From positions 1 to 64,000 of the forward strand of contig CAYLLT010000004.1 in the NCBI GenBank assembly GCA_964384465.1: DNA of 64,000 nt, read 5' to 3'. Shown here piece after piece: positions 8,564 to 19,628 of this stretch (the stretch's first letter is position 1; the number at the start of each line of letters is the position of its first letter). Under the pieces are notes generated by a model. That model was not told the origin of the DNA, made no database searches, and saw nothing but the letters and a program-made list of their open reading frames with translations. Both the position numbers and the translations under genes were made by a program. Source of the DNA: CAYLLT01 sp964384465. GTDB taxonomy: Bacteria; Planctomycetota; Phycisphaerae; UBA1845; PWPN01.

Positions 8564-10621
8564 CTAATGGATAGAGGGGTTGATGGTTTTTTGCAAGCGC
8601 GTTGCATCGAGCGCCAATACCGCCGGCGTTTCAGAAGTGAGTCCCGCCGCAGTCGGCTGCGTCTGCAATTCGACCATCTTTCGATACCGGCCGCTCTGTT
8701 GCATCAGTTCGTCGTGGTGGCCCTGCTCGACGATCCGGCCGTTTTCCAGTACGACGATGCGATCCGCATGCGCGATCGTGCTGAGCCGATGGGCAATGAC
8801 AAAGCTGGTTCGTCCCGCCATGAGCGTGTGCAGACTGATTTGAATAAGCCGTTCGCTCTGCGTGTCGAGATTGCTCGTCGCTTCGTCGAGGATCAGGATG
8901 CGCGGGTCGGCGAGAATCGCCCGGGCGATGGTGAGCCGCTGCCGCTGGCCGCCGCTGAGTTTGATGCCGCGTTCGCCGATGAATGTGTCGTATTCCTGCG
9001 GTAGCTTTTCGATGAACTCGTGCGCGTTCGCCCGCCGGGCCGCCTCGATGATCTCGTCCATGCTCGCGTCGCGCCGGCCGTAGCCAATGTTCTCGGTGAT
9101 CGTGCCGTCGAACAGGAACGTATCCTGCTCGACGATGCCCAGCAGCCGCCGGTAGCTGTTGATTTCGATATCGCGAAGATCGGTCCCGTCGAGCAGAATG
9201 GCCCCCTCGGTGGGGTCGTAGAACCGCGCGATCAGGTTGCACAGCGTCGTCTTACCCGCGCCGCTGGGTCCGATGAAAGCGACGATCTGCCCCGGCTGCA
9301 CGTCGAGATTGACGTGCTGAATCACCTTCGTTTCGGAGCCGGGATAGTTGAAACTCACGTCGCGAAACGTGATTCGGCCGGCTACTGCCGGCTCCGCGCC
9401 GCGCTGCGGCCGATCCGCATCGATCACCATCGCTCCCGGCCGCGACGGCATCTCCACCGGTTCGCCCAGCAGATCGAGCACGCGGTCCAGGCCCGCCAGG
9501 CTGTTCTGAAACGTCGTCGCGCTGGTGGCCAGCATCTCCAGCGGCGAGAGTAGCGCCACGAGATAGCTCAGGAACATCACCAGGTCGCCGACAGTCAGCG
9601 CCTGCCGCGCGTTCAGCAGTCCCGCATCCACCAGCTCGCGATCGTGCAGAATGCGCATCCCGCCGTACCAGACCATCACCGCAGAGGCCAGCGGGATCAG
9701 CATCGACCACACCAGATCGATCCCGCGCATCTTCCACCATGCCAGGATTTCCTGCCGGGCCATAAAGTCGTTATCCCGCGTGAACCGCCCGGTCTCACTG
9801 CGTTGCCGCGAGAAGCTCCGCACCACGCGCATGCCGCCGAACGTCTCCGTGGCGTGGCTGTCGATCGCCTGGCGGCTGGCGCGGATATCGCGATGAATCG
9901 GGCGGATGCCGCTGATCCACGCGCGGTGGATCATGAAGATCAGCGGGATCAGCACCACCGCACCGATCAGCAGCCGCCAGTCCACGACCACCAGAATGAG
10001 CAGGCTGCCCACGAGCTGCGTGATGGCCCGCCACGGGTTGTAAAGCATGGCAAAAACCAGCTCGGCAATGCCCCCGGCGTCTTCCCGCAACATGCTGGCC
10101 ACGCCGCCCGACTTGAGCGCATACACCCGGTGCAGCGGCAGCCGCATCGCGTGCTCGAAGACCATCCGGCGGGCCGAGACCTGCACCCGCTTGGTGATCC
10201 GCGTGGCCTGCCAGCGGCCCCAGATGCTGAAAAAGAGCGAAAGGGTGGTCATGCCGACGATGCCGACGGCCAGGAAGGCGAGCAACTGCCGGCGGTCCTG
10301 GGGCACCCGGATAAATGCGGGTAGTTCCAGCGGCAAAGACCTTTCTGATAAGACGTTATCGAAAATGATCTTAGTGGCGTAAAGCGGCATCAGCCCCAGC
10401 GATGTCGAGATCGTCAGCGAGATCAGCGCCAAAGCGAGGATGCGCCGGTGGCCCCGGATCAGGCCGAGAAACTCGCGAAAGAGAGTGAGGAACGAGCGTT
10501 GTCGTCGGCGGCTGCGGCCGGGGGTGATATCAGAACCTGCCGGAGCCCCCTTGCGGCGACCCTTGAGTCGGGAGCTGTATTCGGTGAACCGCAATCGGCT
10601 GGATCGAGCCCGGATCGTCAT
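8564..10621 (-). CDS. ABC transporter, fused permease-ATPase (lipid/multidrug exporter type)
   Basis: About 685 residues: a basic N-terminal tail, a six-helix exporter membrane domain (from about residue 50, ILALALISLTISTSLGL), then the nucleotide-binding domain. Walker A GPSGAGKTT is near residue 450, the signature LSGGQRQR near 557, Walker B ILILDEATS near 577, and the H-loop IAHRLST after it. This is the MsbA/half-transporter layout, working as a homodimer. The start is not certain: ATG at 10621 (MTIRARSSR) was chosen over upstream in-frame ATGs at 10648 and 10828 because no ribosome-binding site marks those and the extra residues look like intergenic sequence. Confidence 0.9.
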   Translation of the reverse strand: MTIRARSSRLRFTEYSSRLKGRRKGAPAGSDITPGRSRRRQRSFLTLFREFLGLIRGHRRILALALISLTISTSLGLMPLYATKIIFDNVLSERSLPLELPAFIRVPQDRRQLLAFLAVGIVGMTTLSLFFSIWGRWQATRITKRVQVSARRMVFEHAMRLPLHRVYALKSGGVASMLREDAGGIAELVFAMLYNPWRAITQLVGSLLILVVVDWRLLIGAVVLIPLIFMIHRAWISGIRPIHRDIRASRQAIDSHATETFGGMRVVRSFSRQRSETGRFTRDNDFMARQEILAWWKMRGIDLVWSMLIPLASAVMVWYGGMRILHDRELVDAGLLNARQALTVGDLVMFLSYLVALLSPLEMLATSATTFQNSLAGLDRVLDLLGEPVEMPSRPGAMVIDADRPQRGAEPAVAGRITFRDVSFNYPGSETKVIQHVNLDVQPGQIVAFIGPSGAGKTTLCNLIARFYDPTEGAILLDGTDLRDIEINSYRRLLGIVEQDTFLFDGTITENIGYGRRDASMDEIIEAARRANAHEFIEKLPQEYDTFIGERGIKLSGGQRQRLTIARAILADPRILILDEATSNLDTQSERLIQISLHTLMAGRTSFVIAHRLSTIAHADRIVVLENGRIVEQGHHDELMQQSGRYRKMVELQTQPTAAGLTSETPAVLALDATRLQKTINPSIH

Positions 10622-10940
10622 AACCGCACTATGATAGTCCCAAATCATGCCGGTTTGCACGACAGGAACACATTCGACTGACCCGTTACCCGCCTGCGAG
10701 GTCACCGTCGGGTACTTAAGCCGCCTCGCCGGACAGTCGATCTGCTTCTTGAAACCGGCCACCCCGGATGTATGATTTTGTATAAGGGTCAGGGCGATGG
10801 GGGACGCTCGCATCGGCTTTGAATGCATGGTTTTTCAGTGATTTCACGGCTACCGGTCTGAAGCGGACGGAACCCCAATGTGCTCCCACCCTATAGAGGG
10901 GAAGGGCATCAACTGGCCCGGCATCTCTCGGAGAGCCTCA

Positions 10941-13900
10941 ATGAAAGGAGCTCAGGACCGCGGCAATTTATTGCCGCACGTGCGGCAACAAGTTGCCGCG
11001 GTCCTTATTACGCTGATCGTCACCGCCAGCATTGCCTCTGCCGCTTGCCCCGCTTCCATACCTTGTGACATCGGCATCCCCGGCGATTTCGACGGTGACG
11101 GCGACGTCGATAACGCCGACTTCGTCGAATTCAAAAACTGCGCGACCCGAGCGACCGTCCGGCAGCCTGACGAGGACTGCCGGTTCGCCGACCTGGATGG
11201 CGATGACGATGTCGATGTGGTGGATTTCGGCGAATGGCAGCGAATGCGGACCGGTCCCTGCGACTGCGGCCCTTATCTGAAGGAGCCGCCGCGGCCGGCC
11301 GCCGCCGAGCCGTGGAGCGGCGCCGCCGACCTCTTCGGCAACACCGATCCGACCCATTCCTATTCTTCCGAGCCGATGGACCCCGTCTTCCTCTTTTCGG
11401 GTGAGTTTCACGAGTCATACGTTGATCTGCGGATCAAGGGCCGTGGGTTGGATTTCGTGTGGGCCCGCACATACCGCTCGCGCATCGGCCCGAACACCAC
11501 GATGGGCAATGGGTGGGACTTCTCCTACAACCTCCGAATCAAACCGGCGGGCATCCACATTCGAGTGTTCGACGGCAACACGCGGGCGGATGTTTACGCG
11601 CTCCAGCCGGACGGCACGTGGACGCGGCCCGATTTCTATCGCGTGCTGTCCAAAAATGTGGATGACACCTACACGCTCACCTTCGCCGACGGCGGCAAAT
11701 GGGAGTTCAAGCCGCTCGACGGTTCCGCTGCGGCCGGCAAAATCGACCGCATCGTCGATCGCAACGACAACGCCCTCCGCTTCACATACGACGCGGGCGG
11801 GCGGCTGATCAAGGTGCTCACCACACTCGACCTCCAGAGCGATCCACGCGACGTGACCATCGCCTACAACTCGGATGGGTTCATCGAAACGGTCACCGAC
11901 TACACCGGCCGCCAGGTAACCTACAGCTATTATCAGGACAACGATGCGGACGGTTCGTCAGGTGACCTGAAATCCGCCGCCACGCCGCAGGTGTCTGGAA
12001 CGCCCAACGGCAACGACTTCCCCGCCGGCAAGAAGACGACCTACACCTATTCGAAGGATTTCACCGACCAGCGGCTCAATCACAATCTGCTGACCATCAC
12101 CGACGCCAAAGGGCAGACTTACCTCACCAATGTCTATTCGAGCGATCCGGATACGCCGCCGGAATTGCGATTCGACCGCGTAATCCGGCAAATCTGGGGC
12201 GACCCCGGTGACCGGATCGACGCGGTGTACAAAGTGCAGACGCCCGCGGCCGGCAACCATTTCGCGACGGTCAAAGCGACGGTGAACGATCGCGTCGGCA
12301 ACGTCAGGGAATATGCTTACGACGGCCTGAACCGGCAAGTCTCCCGCCGGGACTACACCGGCCGTGCCGATCCCGATCAGCCCACCGACCTCGAAGCGAA
12401 TCTCAATCCGCCGGTGAACCCGCTCCGCCCGGGCGATCCCGCGTTTTTTGAGACGCGCATCGCCTACAACGAGCTCGGCAACGAGAGCGATTATTCCTAC
12501 CCCGCCCGCATCGACTACCCGAACGGCAGCGCCACCGAGTTCGTTTACGAACTGCGGCTGAACCCCGCCGCACCGCAGCGCTCCCGCGGCAACCTGCGCG
12601 AGGTGCACTATCACCCCGGACCGCAGGGCGGCGATCAGACCAACATCGACGAGTCGTACCAATACGATCCCAACAGCAATTTCGCGACCCGCCACGTCGA
12701 TGGTCGCGGCAATGTAACCCTCCATACCTACGATTCACGCGGCAACCGCATCCACACGCAGCACCGCATTTCGTCGATTGTCGAGGATTACGAATACAAC
12801 ACGTTCGGCCAGATGCTGGCCCACGTTCTGCCGGATAACGGCAGCAGTCACCGCCGCCGCGACGAATACACCTACTATTCGACCGGCCCGCAGCGCGGCT
12901 ATTGCCAGAGTCAGATCGTCGATGTCCCCAACCTGTCCCTCACCACCACGTACGAGTATGACCCGCTTGGGCGCCTGGTCCGCCTGATCGATCCTCGCGG
13001 CCACGATACCCTTTACACGCTGAATGCGCTCGACCAGGTTGTGCGCACCACCTCACGCGAAGTGACCACCGGCAGCGGCATCCGCTATCAGTGCGATCGG
13101 GCGTACGACGCGAATGACAACCTGCTGCACCTCGATTGGCAGAATCTCGACGAACAGGGAATCCTCCAGCCGAATACGCACTTTACAACCAGCTATGAAT
13201 ACGAAATTCTCAACCGCCCGATCCGCATCCGCAGAGAGCTGGACCCGGTCAGCAACATCGTGACGGACTACGAATACGACGACAATCGCAACCGCACGAT
13301 GATCCGATACGGTGAGGCCACCAGCGGCAATCAGCCCACCAACGTCGTGAGCACGCAGTACGACGAGCGCGACCTCGCCTTTCGCGTGGTGCGTGCTCCG
13401 GGCGATGCGGCCCAGTCCACCACGCAGTACGACTACGACGTGAACGGCAATCTCACCCGCGCCGAACAGGGCACCGAGAGCGTCGGCCGCATCACCACCT
13501 ACACCTACGACGGTTACAGTCGCCTCACCGGCACCGTCGATGCGATGGGTAATGTGCTCACCTATCACTACGACGCGGAGGGCAATCGCGTTTCACAGCG
13601 GCTGGACGGCGAGCCGAACGATGTCCTCGGCGGCGCCGGCAATTTCCGATTATCCGAAACGCTCTATCAATATGACGCGATGAACCGCCGGATATCGCAG
13701 GCCGAGCAGTTTTTCAACACCCAGACGCAGGCGCCGATCGGCGACGGCCAGGCGGTGACCACTTTCGAGTACACCGACAACTCTCAACTCAAAACACTCA
13801 CCGACGACAACAACGCGGATTGGCAGTACGCCTACGATACCGCCAATCGCCGCAGCGTCGTCACCGACCCCAAGGCAAACACCACTTCATATTCCTATGA

Positions 13901-16409
13901 CGCCAACGGCAACATCATCAGCACGACCGAGGTCGATCAATCCGACATCGGCGATCCCGCCGGGACGCTCGTCACCACGTATTCGTATGACAATCTCGAC
14001 CGGCTGATCCGAACGGTGGATAACGTCAACAACATCATCACCTGGCAATACGATTCCCGCGGCAACCGCGTGGTGGAGATCGATGCGCGCGGCAACGAGA
14101 TGCGCTACACGTACGATGGACTCAGCCGTCTGATCCAGACCGTCCGCGACATGGACGGCAACGGCGCCGGCGGCTCCGATCCGAACGACATCGTGACCAG
14201 CCGATCGTGGGACCAGTCATCCCGCGTCATCTCGCAAACCGACGACAACGGCAACACCACGAATTTTACCTACGACGCGCTGAACCGCCGCACGGAGCGC
14301 CGCTTCGCGGATAACCAGATCGCCTCTATGACTTACGACGTGCATGACAATCTGCTCGGTCTCACCGACGCCAACGCCAGCGTGATCAACTACACGTACG
14401 ATCGCCGGAACCGGCTGACCAGCAAATCGATCACCCCCGCGACCGGCGTGGTCGGCACCACCACGGAATCCTACGCTTACGACGGCTTGTCTCGGCTGAT
14501 CAGCGCGAATGACAACGACTCATCCGTGACCCGCCAGTACGATTCACTATCCAACGTCACGCGTGAGACGCAGCAGGTCGTGCCCAGCGGGCCGTTGCGG
14601 ACGGTGACGCTCGCCTATGACGGCGTCGGTAATCTGACCCGACTGACCTATCCCGGCGGCCGCGTCGTGGTCTCCACATACGACGGTCTGAATCGCCCGT
14701 TACTGATGCGCGACGACCCGCCGGTGCCCGGATCAACCATCGCGACAAATCTCTATCGCGGTCCTTATCTGCTCGAACGCCGCAACTTCGGCAACGGCAC
14801 GCGACTGGACGCCCAGTATGACGGCGTTCGTCGCACCATGTACACGCGGCATTCGTTCATCGTCACCGACGCGACGCTCGACGACCGGACGTACGGCTGG
14901 GACCCCAACCACAACAAGCTTCAGATGCACGCACCCTCCGGCAATCCACCGGAGCTGCGGATCTACAACTATGACGCGGCCGACCGCCTGATGATGTCAC
15001 AGAATCCGCCGGCCGCCCTCACCATCAATTACGGACTGGACGGCGTCGGAAACCGGATGACCGTAAACGGTGGCCCCGATGCGGGCACCTATACGCTCGA
15101 TCCCACGCTGCCCGAGCCCGGCGACTATCAGATGAACCAGTACACCAGTATCGCCCTGTCGCCCACCGCGTCCATGGACCGCACGTACGATCGCAACGGC
15201 AACCTCAAGACCAGCCACAACAACCAGCGGCGCTTCAGCTACGATTATGTCGATCAACTGGCCGAGTTCATCGACATCCCCGGCGGCCTTACGGTCATGT
15301 ACAAGTATGACTGTTTCGGCCGGCGAATCGAGAAGAACTCCGGCGGCGTGCTCACGCGGTACTATTACGCCGGCAGCCGGGAAATCGAAGAACAGAATCA
15401 ATCGAATATCACCACGGCGACGTATGTGAATGGTTCCGGTTGTGGCCGCGGGTCGCAGCCGCTACAGATGGTCCGCGCCGGACAGAAATACTACTATCAC
15501 GGCGACGATGTGGGCAGCACGGTCAAGATAACCAGCGCCGGCGGCCAGGTCGTCGAGCAGTATCAATACGCCGACTATGGCAAGCCCTCGTTCTTCAACG
15601 GGTCCGGCGCTCCGATCACCGCTTCGGCTATCGGCAACGCCTGGCTATTCCGCGGCGGGCGCTATGAAAGTGAACCGGGCTTCGTGTTCGGCGATGACGA
15701 TGCGGGATCGCGCGTGGTATTAAGAGGATATTCGCGACTGCACCGGCTCCAGCGGGGTCGAGACCAGGAGCGTAACGACAACTGGGATTTCGGCGGCAGC
15801 CATTACATGGACACCAGCGTCGGGCGGTTCATCTCGCGGGCCGACCACGGCCGAACCGACGCACTGGGCAACGCATTTACCTACAATGGCAACAATCCGG
15901 CTTCGCCTCAAAGCATTCCGACCGAAATGCCATTCCGGCCGCCCCGCATTACGCCCAAGCCCATCGTCAAGGGACCACAAACCGCGGTCGTCGTGGGTCC
16001 GCCCGACGAAGAGATCTATCCGGACAAGTATGGCCGGGTCAAAGTTCAGTTCCACTGGGACCGCGAGGGCAAGTCCGACATCGCAAGACTTCACCAGGTC
16101 GGCAATGACACGAGGGACTTGGTGATCACGACGGACCATAACCGCTTTTACAACCAGCTCGTGGGTAGTCCTGACGAGGATCGACCACCTTTCGGTCCGA
16201 CCGATGACATTTCCAGCCAGAAGGATGATGACGAATCTTCAGACGCCGACGATATCACGCGCGAGGTGCCTGATGATACGAAAGGCCGTGTCGCATCCGG
16301 CAAAATCGCCCTCTGCGGCGCAACCGGCGCGGAAGCCATCCCGTTCATGCTGCTGTGGTGGCGGGCATTTCGCCGCCGGCAGGCACGCGCGATGGCGGGC
16401 GGAGACTGA
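10941..16409 (+). CDS. Secreted Rhs/YD-repeat protein with dockerin-like N-terminus and VgrG-like segment
   Basis: 1822 residues. The ATG at 10941 has a GGAGAG ribosome-binding site. A signal peptide (hydrophobic core AAVLITLIVTASIASA) is followed by two calcium-loop repeats (DFDGDGDVDNADF and DLDGDDDVDVVDF). A DUF6531-like entry domain (DPVFLFSGEFHESYVDLRIK) leads into dozens of YD repeats (YDxxGN/L motifs) up to about residue 1640. The Rhs core ends atypically at VGRFISRADHGRT. Residues 1658-1711 then match the VgrG signature (RPPRITPKPIVKGPQ, DKYGRVKVQFHWDR). The C-terminus has a cysteine-glycine motif, a hydrophobic patch and a basic tail (CGATGAEAIPFMLLWW, then RAFRRRQAR), possibly a sorting or anchor signal. 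YD proteins form large beta-cage shells around toxins or act as surface proteins; no toxin domain is recognised here. Confidence 0.9.
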   Translation: MKGAQDRGNLLPHVRQQVAAVLITLIVTASIASAACPASIPCDIGIPGDFDGDGDVDNADFVEFKNCATRATVRQPDEDCRFADLDGDDDVDVVDFGEWQRMRTGPCDCGPYLKEPPRPAAAEPWSGAADLFGNTDPTHSYSSEPMDPVFLFSGEFHESYVDLRIKGRGLDFVWARTYRSRIGPNTTMGNGWDFSYNLRIKPAGIHIRVFDGNTRADVYALQPDGTWTRPDFYRVLSKNVDDTYTLTFADGGKWEFKPLDGSAAAGKIDRIVDRNDNALRFTYDAGGRLIKVLTTLDLQSDPRDVTIAYNSDGFIETVTDYTGRQVTYSYYQDNDADGSSGDLKSAATPQVSGTPNGNDFPAGKKTTYTYSKDFTDQRLNHNLLTITDAKGQTYLTNVYSSDPDTPPELRFDRVIRQIWGDPGDRIDAVYKVQTPAAGNHFATVKATVNDRVGNVREYAYDGLNRQVSRRDYTGRADPDQPTDLEANLNPPVNPLRPGDPAFFETRIAYNELGNESDYSYPARIDYPNGSATEFVYELRLNPAAPQRSRGNLREVHYHPGPQGGDQTNIDESYQYDPNSNFATRHVDGRGNVTLHTYDSRGNRIHTQHRISSIVEDYEYNTFGQMLAHVLPDNGSSHRRRDEYTYYSTGPQRGYCQSQIVDVPNLSLTTTYEYDPLGRLVRLIDPRGHDTLYTLNALDQVVRTTSREVTTGSGIRYQCDRAYDANDNLLHLDWQNLDEQGILQPNTHFTTSYEYEILNRPIRIRRELDPVSNIVTDYEYDDNRNRTMIRYGEATSGNQPTNVVSTQYDERDLAFRVVRAPGDAAQSTTQYDYDVNGNLTRAEQGTESVGRITTYTYDGYSRLTGTVDAMGNVLTYHYDAEGNRVSQRLDGEPNDVLGGAGNFRLSETLYQYDAMNRRISQAEQFFNTQTQAPIGDGQAVTTFEYTDNSQLKTLTDDNNADWQYAYDTANRRSVVTDPKANTTSYSYDANGNIISTTEVDQSDIGDPAGTLVTTYSYDNLDRLIRTVDNVNNIITWQYDSRGNRVVEIDARGNEMRYTYDGLSRLIQTVRDMDGNGAGGSDPNDIVTSRSWDQSSRVISQTDDNGNTTNFTYDALNRRTERRFADNQIASMTYDVHDNLLGLTDANASVINYTYDRRNRLTSKSITPATGVVGTTTESYAYDGLSRLISANDNDSSVTRQYDSLSNVTRETQQVVPSGPLRTVTLAYDGVGNLTRLTYPGGRVVVSTYDGLNRPLLMRDDPPVPGSTIATNLYRGPYLLERRNFGNGTRLDAQYDGVRRTMYTRHSFIVTDATLDDRTYGWDPNHNKLQMHAPSGNPPELRIYNYDAADRLMMSQNPPAALTINYGLDGVGNRMTVNGGPDAGTYTLDPTLPEPGDYQMNQYTSIALSPTASMDRTYDRNGNLKTSHNNQRRFSYDYVDQLAEFIDIPGGLTVMYKYDCFGRRIEKNSGGVLTRYYYAGSREIEEQNQSNITTATYVNGSGCGRGSQPLQMVRAGQKYYYHGDDVGSTVKITSAGGQVVEQYQYADYGKPSFFNGSGAPITASAIGNAWLFRGGRYESEPGFVFGDDDAGSRVVLRGYSRLHRLQRGRDQERNDNWDFGGSHYMDTSVGRFISRADHGRTDALGNAFTYNGNNPASPQSIPTEMPFRPPRITPKPIVKGPQTAVVVGPPDEEIYPDKYGRVKVQFHWDREGKSDIARLHQVGNDTRDLVITTDHNRFYNQLVGSPDEDRPPFGPTDDISSQKDDDESSDADDITREVPDDTKGRVASGKIALCGATGAEAIPFMLLWWRAFRRRQARAMAGGD
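10955..11004. repeat. 50-bp palindromic repeat encoding the signal-peptide n-region
   Basis: Outer perfect 12-bp arms GGACCGCGGCAA (10955-10966) and TTGCCGCGGTCC (10993-11004) enclose an inner perfect 18-bp palindrome TTGCCGCACGTGCGGCAA (10971-10988). The four GCGGCAA units alternate in orientation. It lies wholly inside the Rhs gene and supplies codons 5-22, that is the basic part of the signal peptide and the first residues of its hydrophobic core. Confidence 0.9.
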
Positions 16410-16431
16410 GAGCTGCTCTCGACCCTCCGAA

Positions 16432-16467
16432 TGGCCCGAGCCACCCCTCCGAAGATGACTCGGGCCA
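16432..16467. other. Stem-loop between convergent genes
   Basis: Perfect 9-bp arms TGGCCCGAG (16432-16440) and CTCGGGCCA (16459-16467) with an 18-nt loop lie in the 79-bp gap between the convergent Rhs and prepilin-like genes. There is no T-tract, so it may be a factor-dependent termination aid or a small repeat. Confidence 0.4.
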
Positions 16468-16488
16468 CCGCTGGCGTGGAGCAATTCA

Positions 16489-17586
<1,098 letters not shown>

Positions 17587-17720
17587 GTGTGTTTCTCCAT
17601 GAAAGCAGAAGTGGCGTCCACGAGAGCCACCGCGCCGGTAGCCGCTGTGGACGGCAGCCAATCTAGGCCGCGATTGTTATGACGTGTATAGGATTTTATT
17701 AGAAGTGTGTGAGAATTGGA

Positions 17721-19619
17721 TTAAGTTTCCGCCGCCGCCGGCGAGATCTGATCTTGATGCTGCGGAAGAGTGATGCTGACCGTCGTTCCCGCCCCGGGCA
17801 TGCTCTTCAACTCGACGCGGCCCGCCATCGCGGCGACGGCGTGACGGACGATCGACAGGCCCAGTCCCGTCCCGCGCGAACTCCCGGACCGCGCACGCTC
17901 CACCTGATAGAATCGCTCGAACACCCGCCCTTGCTCCTCTTCGGGGATGCCGCAGCCGTCATCGCTGACCTCAATGCTCAGTGCCGTTCCTCCCTCTGAA
18001 TCCGTCCGCCGCTCGCAGGTGACGCTGATGTGGCCGTCGGCATCGGTGAACTTGATCGCGTTGTCGAGCAGATTGTCGAGAATCAGCCGCAGCAGGTGCG
18101 GGTTGGCAACCGCCGTCACCAGCCCGGCCGGCAGATCGACCGAGAACTCCAGACGTTTCGCATTCAGCTTGTCCTCGTACCGCGCCCGCAGATCGGCGAA
18201 AAACTCGCGAAGCACGATCGTGGACGGCTCAAACTGCGCCGGCGACGATTCCAGCCGCGAGAGATCCAGCAGATCGGCCACCATCGCTTCCATCCGGCTG
18301 CTCTGCCGGTCGATCACCTCCAGAAAATGACCGGCGGACTTCGGGTCCTTCGCCGGATCGATCCGCATCAGCGTTTCAACCGCCGCCCGGATCGTGGACA
18401 GCGGCGTCCTCAATTCGTGCGAAGCGTTCGCGGCGAAATCCGCCTTGACCTGGATCGCCCGATTCATCGCCGTGATGTCGGTGAGCACCAGCAGCCGGCC
18501 GACGTTCGGCGGCAACCGCGCCGACTGCGATTCTTCCGTTTTTTCAGCCGCGGGAAGGACGATATCAGACACTCTGGCCAGAACCGCGGTCTCGCCGTTA
18601 AAACCCTGCATCGCCAGCCGGCATTCCTGGATCGGCCCTCCGCTCGCACCAGCGGCGTCACGGTGCAACAACAACTGCTGAAGCTCGTGATGGGGAATGC
18701 ACTCCTCGACCGCGCGGCCCTCAAGCCATCGCTGCGCATCATCGGTCGATTCCCCCAACCCCACCAGCCGCCGCGCGGCCGGATTGATCAGCACGACGCG
18801 TCCGTCGGGCCCGGCCACAATCACGCCTTCGTGCAACTGCGCGAGCAGCGATTCCAGCGTTCGCCGATGGCGATCGATGGTTTCGAGTTGCCCGGCCAGT
18901 TTGTCGCGCATGCGGTTCAATGCCGTCGCCAGCACCGCCAGCTCGTCCCGCCCGGAGACGCTGACCCGCGAGCTGAGATCGCCGCGCGCAAGATCGCGGG
19001 CGACGGCCGTAATCCGCTTGATCGGCTTGCTCCACAACCACGCCAGCCCCAGCGCCAGCACGATGCCGCCCGCCAGCGCGATCGCCGCGATCGTACCCAG
19101 CAGCCGCTTCGTCACCTGCTTCTGGTCCGCGAGCGTCCGCTCGGCCACCGCCACGCGAACGACGCCCACCGGAGCATCCTTCTCGCCGACTCTCACCGCC
19201 ACATATCGCATCCGCCGCGACAGCGTGCGCGAGAGCCGCACGTCGGACCCCCAGCCGTCCGCCAGCGCCTCGCGCACTTCCTTGCGCTCGCCGTGCGATT
19301 CCATCGTCGCGGGATCGCCCTCCGAGTCCGCCAGCACGGTGCCGTCGGCCAGGATCAGGCTGATACGCAGATAATCCCGCTTGCCGGCCGCCAGCTCTTT
19401 GAGAAAACGATCCAACTGCCCCGCGTGCGCCCGGTCGAATCGATCCGCCAGCACGTGCTGTAGCGTGGCCGCCTCAGACACCAGCCGCTGCGTGACCTCC
19501 TCCGCGTGCGACCGCGAGACGCGCTCGAAGATCACCCAGAAACTGAGCCCGATGACCACCGCGGTCAGGACCGCCACCCCCAGAAATAACTTCCAAAATA
19601 GCTTTCGTGAACCGATCAC
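17721..19619 (-). CDS. PhoR-type membrane sensor histidine kinase
   Basis: 632 residues, probably a GTG start at 19619. Order: TM helix (residues 7-30), periplasmic sensor, second TM (about 175-197), HAMP (WSKPIKRITAVARDLARGDL), PAS-like region (LHEGVIVAGPDGRVVLINPA), HisKA with phosphoacceptor in NASHELRTPLSTIR near residue 400, and HATPase_c with NLLDNAIKFTD, DDGCGIPEEE and GTGLGLSIVRHAV. This layout is that of PhoR/WalK sensors. No response regulator gene is adjacent. It follows the VWA gene after 9 bp, so the two are probably co-transcribed, which is an unusual pairing. Confidence 0.92.
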   Translation of the reverse strand: MIGSRKLFWKLFLGVAVLTAVVIGLSFWVIFERVSRSHAEEVTQRLVSEAATLQHVLADRFDRAHAGQLDRFLKELAAGKRDYLRISLILADGTVLADSEGDPATMESHGERKEVREALADGWGSDVRLSRTLSRRMRYVAVRVGEKDAPVGVVRVAVAERTLADQKQVTKRLLGTIAAIALAGGIVLALGLAWLWSKPIKRITAVARDLARGDLSSRVSVSGRDELAVLATALNRMRDKLAGQLETIDRHRRTLESLLAQLHEGVIVAGPDGRVVLINPAARRLVGLGESTDDAQRWLEGRAVEECIPHHELQQLLLHRDAAGASGGPIQECRLAMQGFNGETAVLARVSDIVLPAAEKTEESQSARLPPNVGRLLVLTDITAMNRAIQVKADFAANASHELRTPLSTIRAAVETLMRIDPAKDPKSAGHFLEVIDRQSSRMEAMVADLLDLSRLESSPAQFEPSTIVLREFFADLRARYEDKLNAKRLEFSVDLPAGLVTAVANPHLLRLILDNLLDNAIKFTDADGHISVTCERRTDSEGGTALSIEVSDDGCGIPEEEQGRVFERFYQVERARSGSSRGTGLGLSIVRHAVAAMAGRVELKSMPGAGTTVSITLPQHQDQISPAAAET

Positions 19620-19628
19620 GAACCACTC

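Noticed and set aside
11958..13568. Minus-strand frames opposite the Rhs gene
   Set aside because: They mirror the YD repeats; apparent Val/Gly-rich periodicity is an artefact of the repeat codons.
18030..19463. Plus-strand frame of 477 codons opposite the PhoR-type kinase
   Set aside because: Shadow frame without recognisable motifs.
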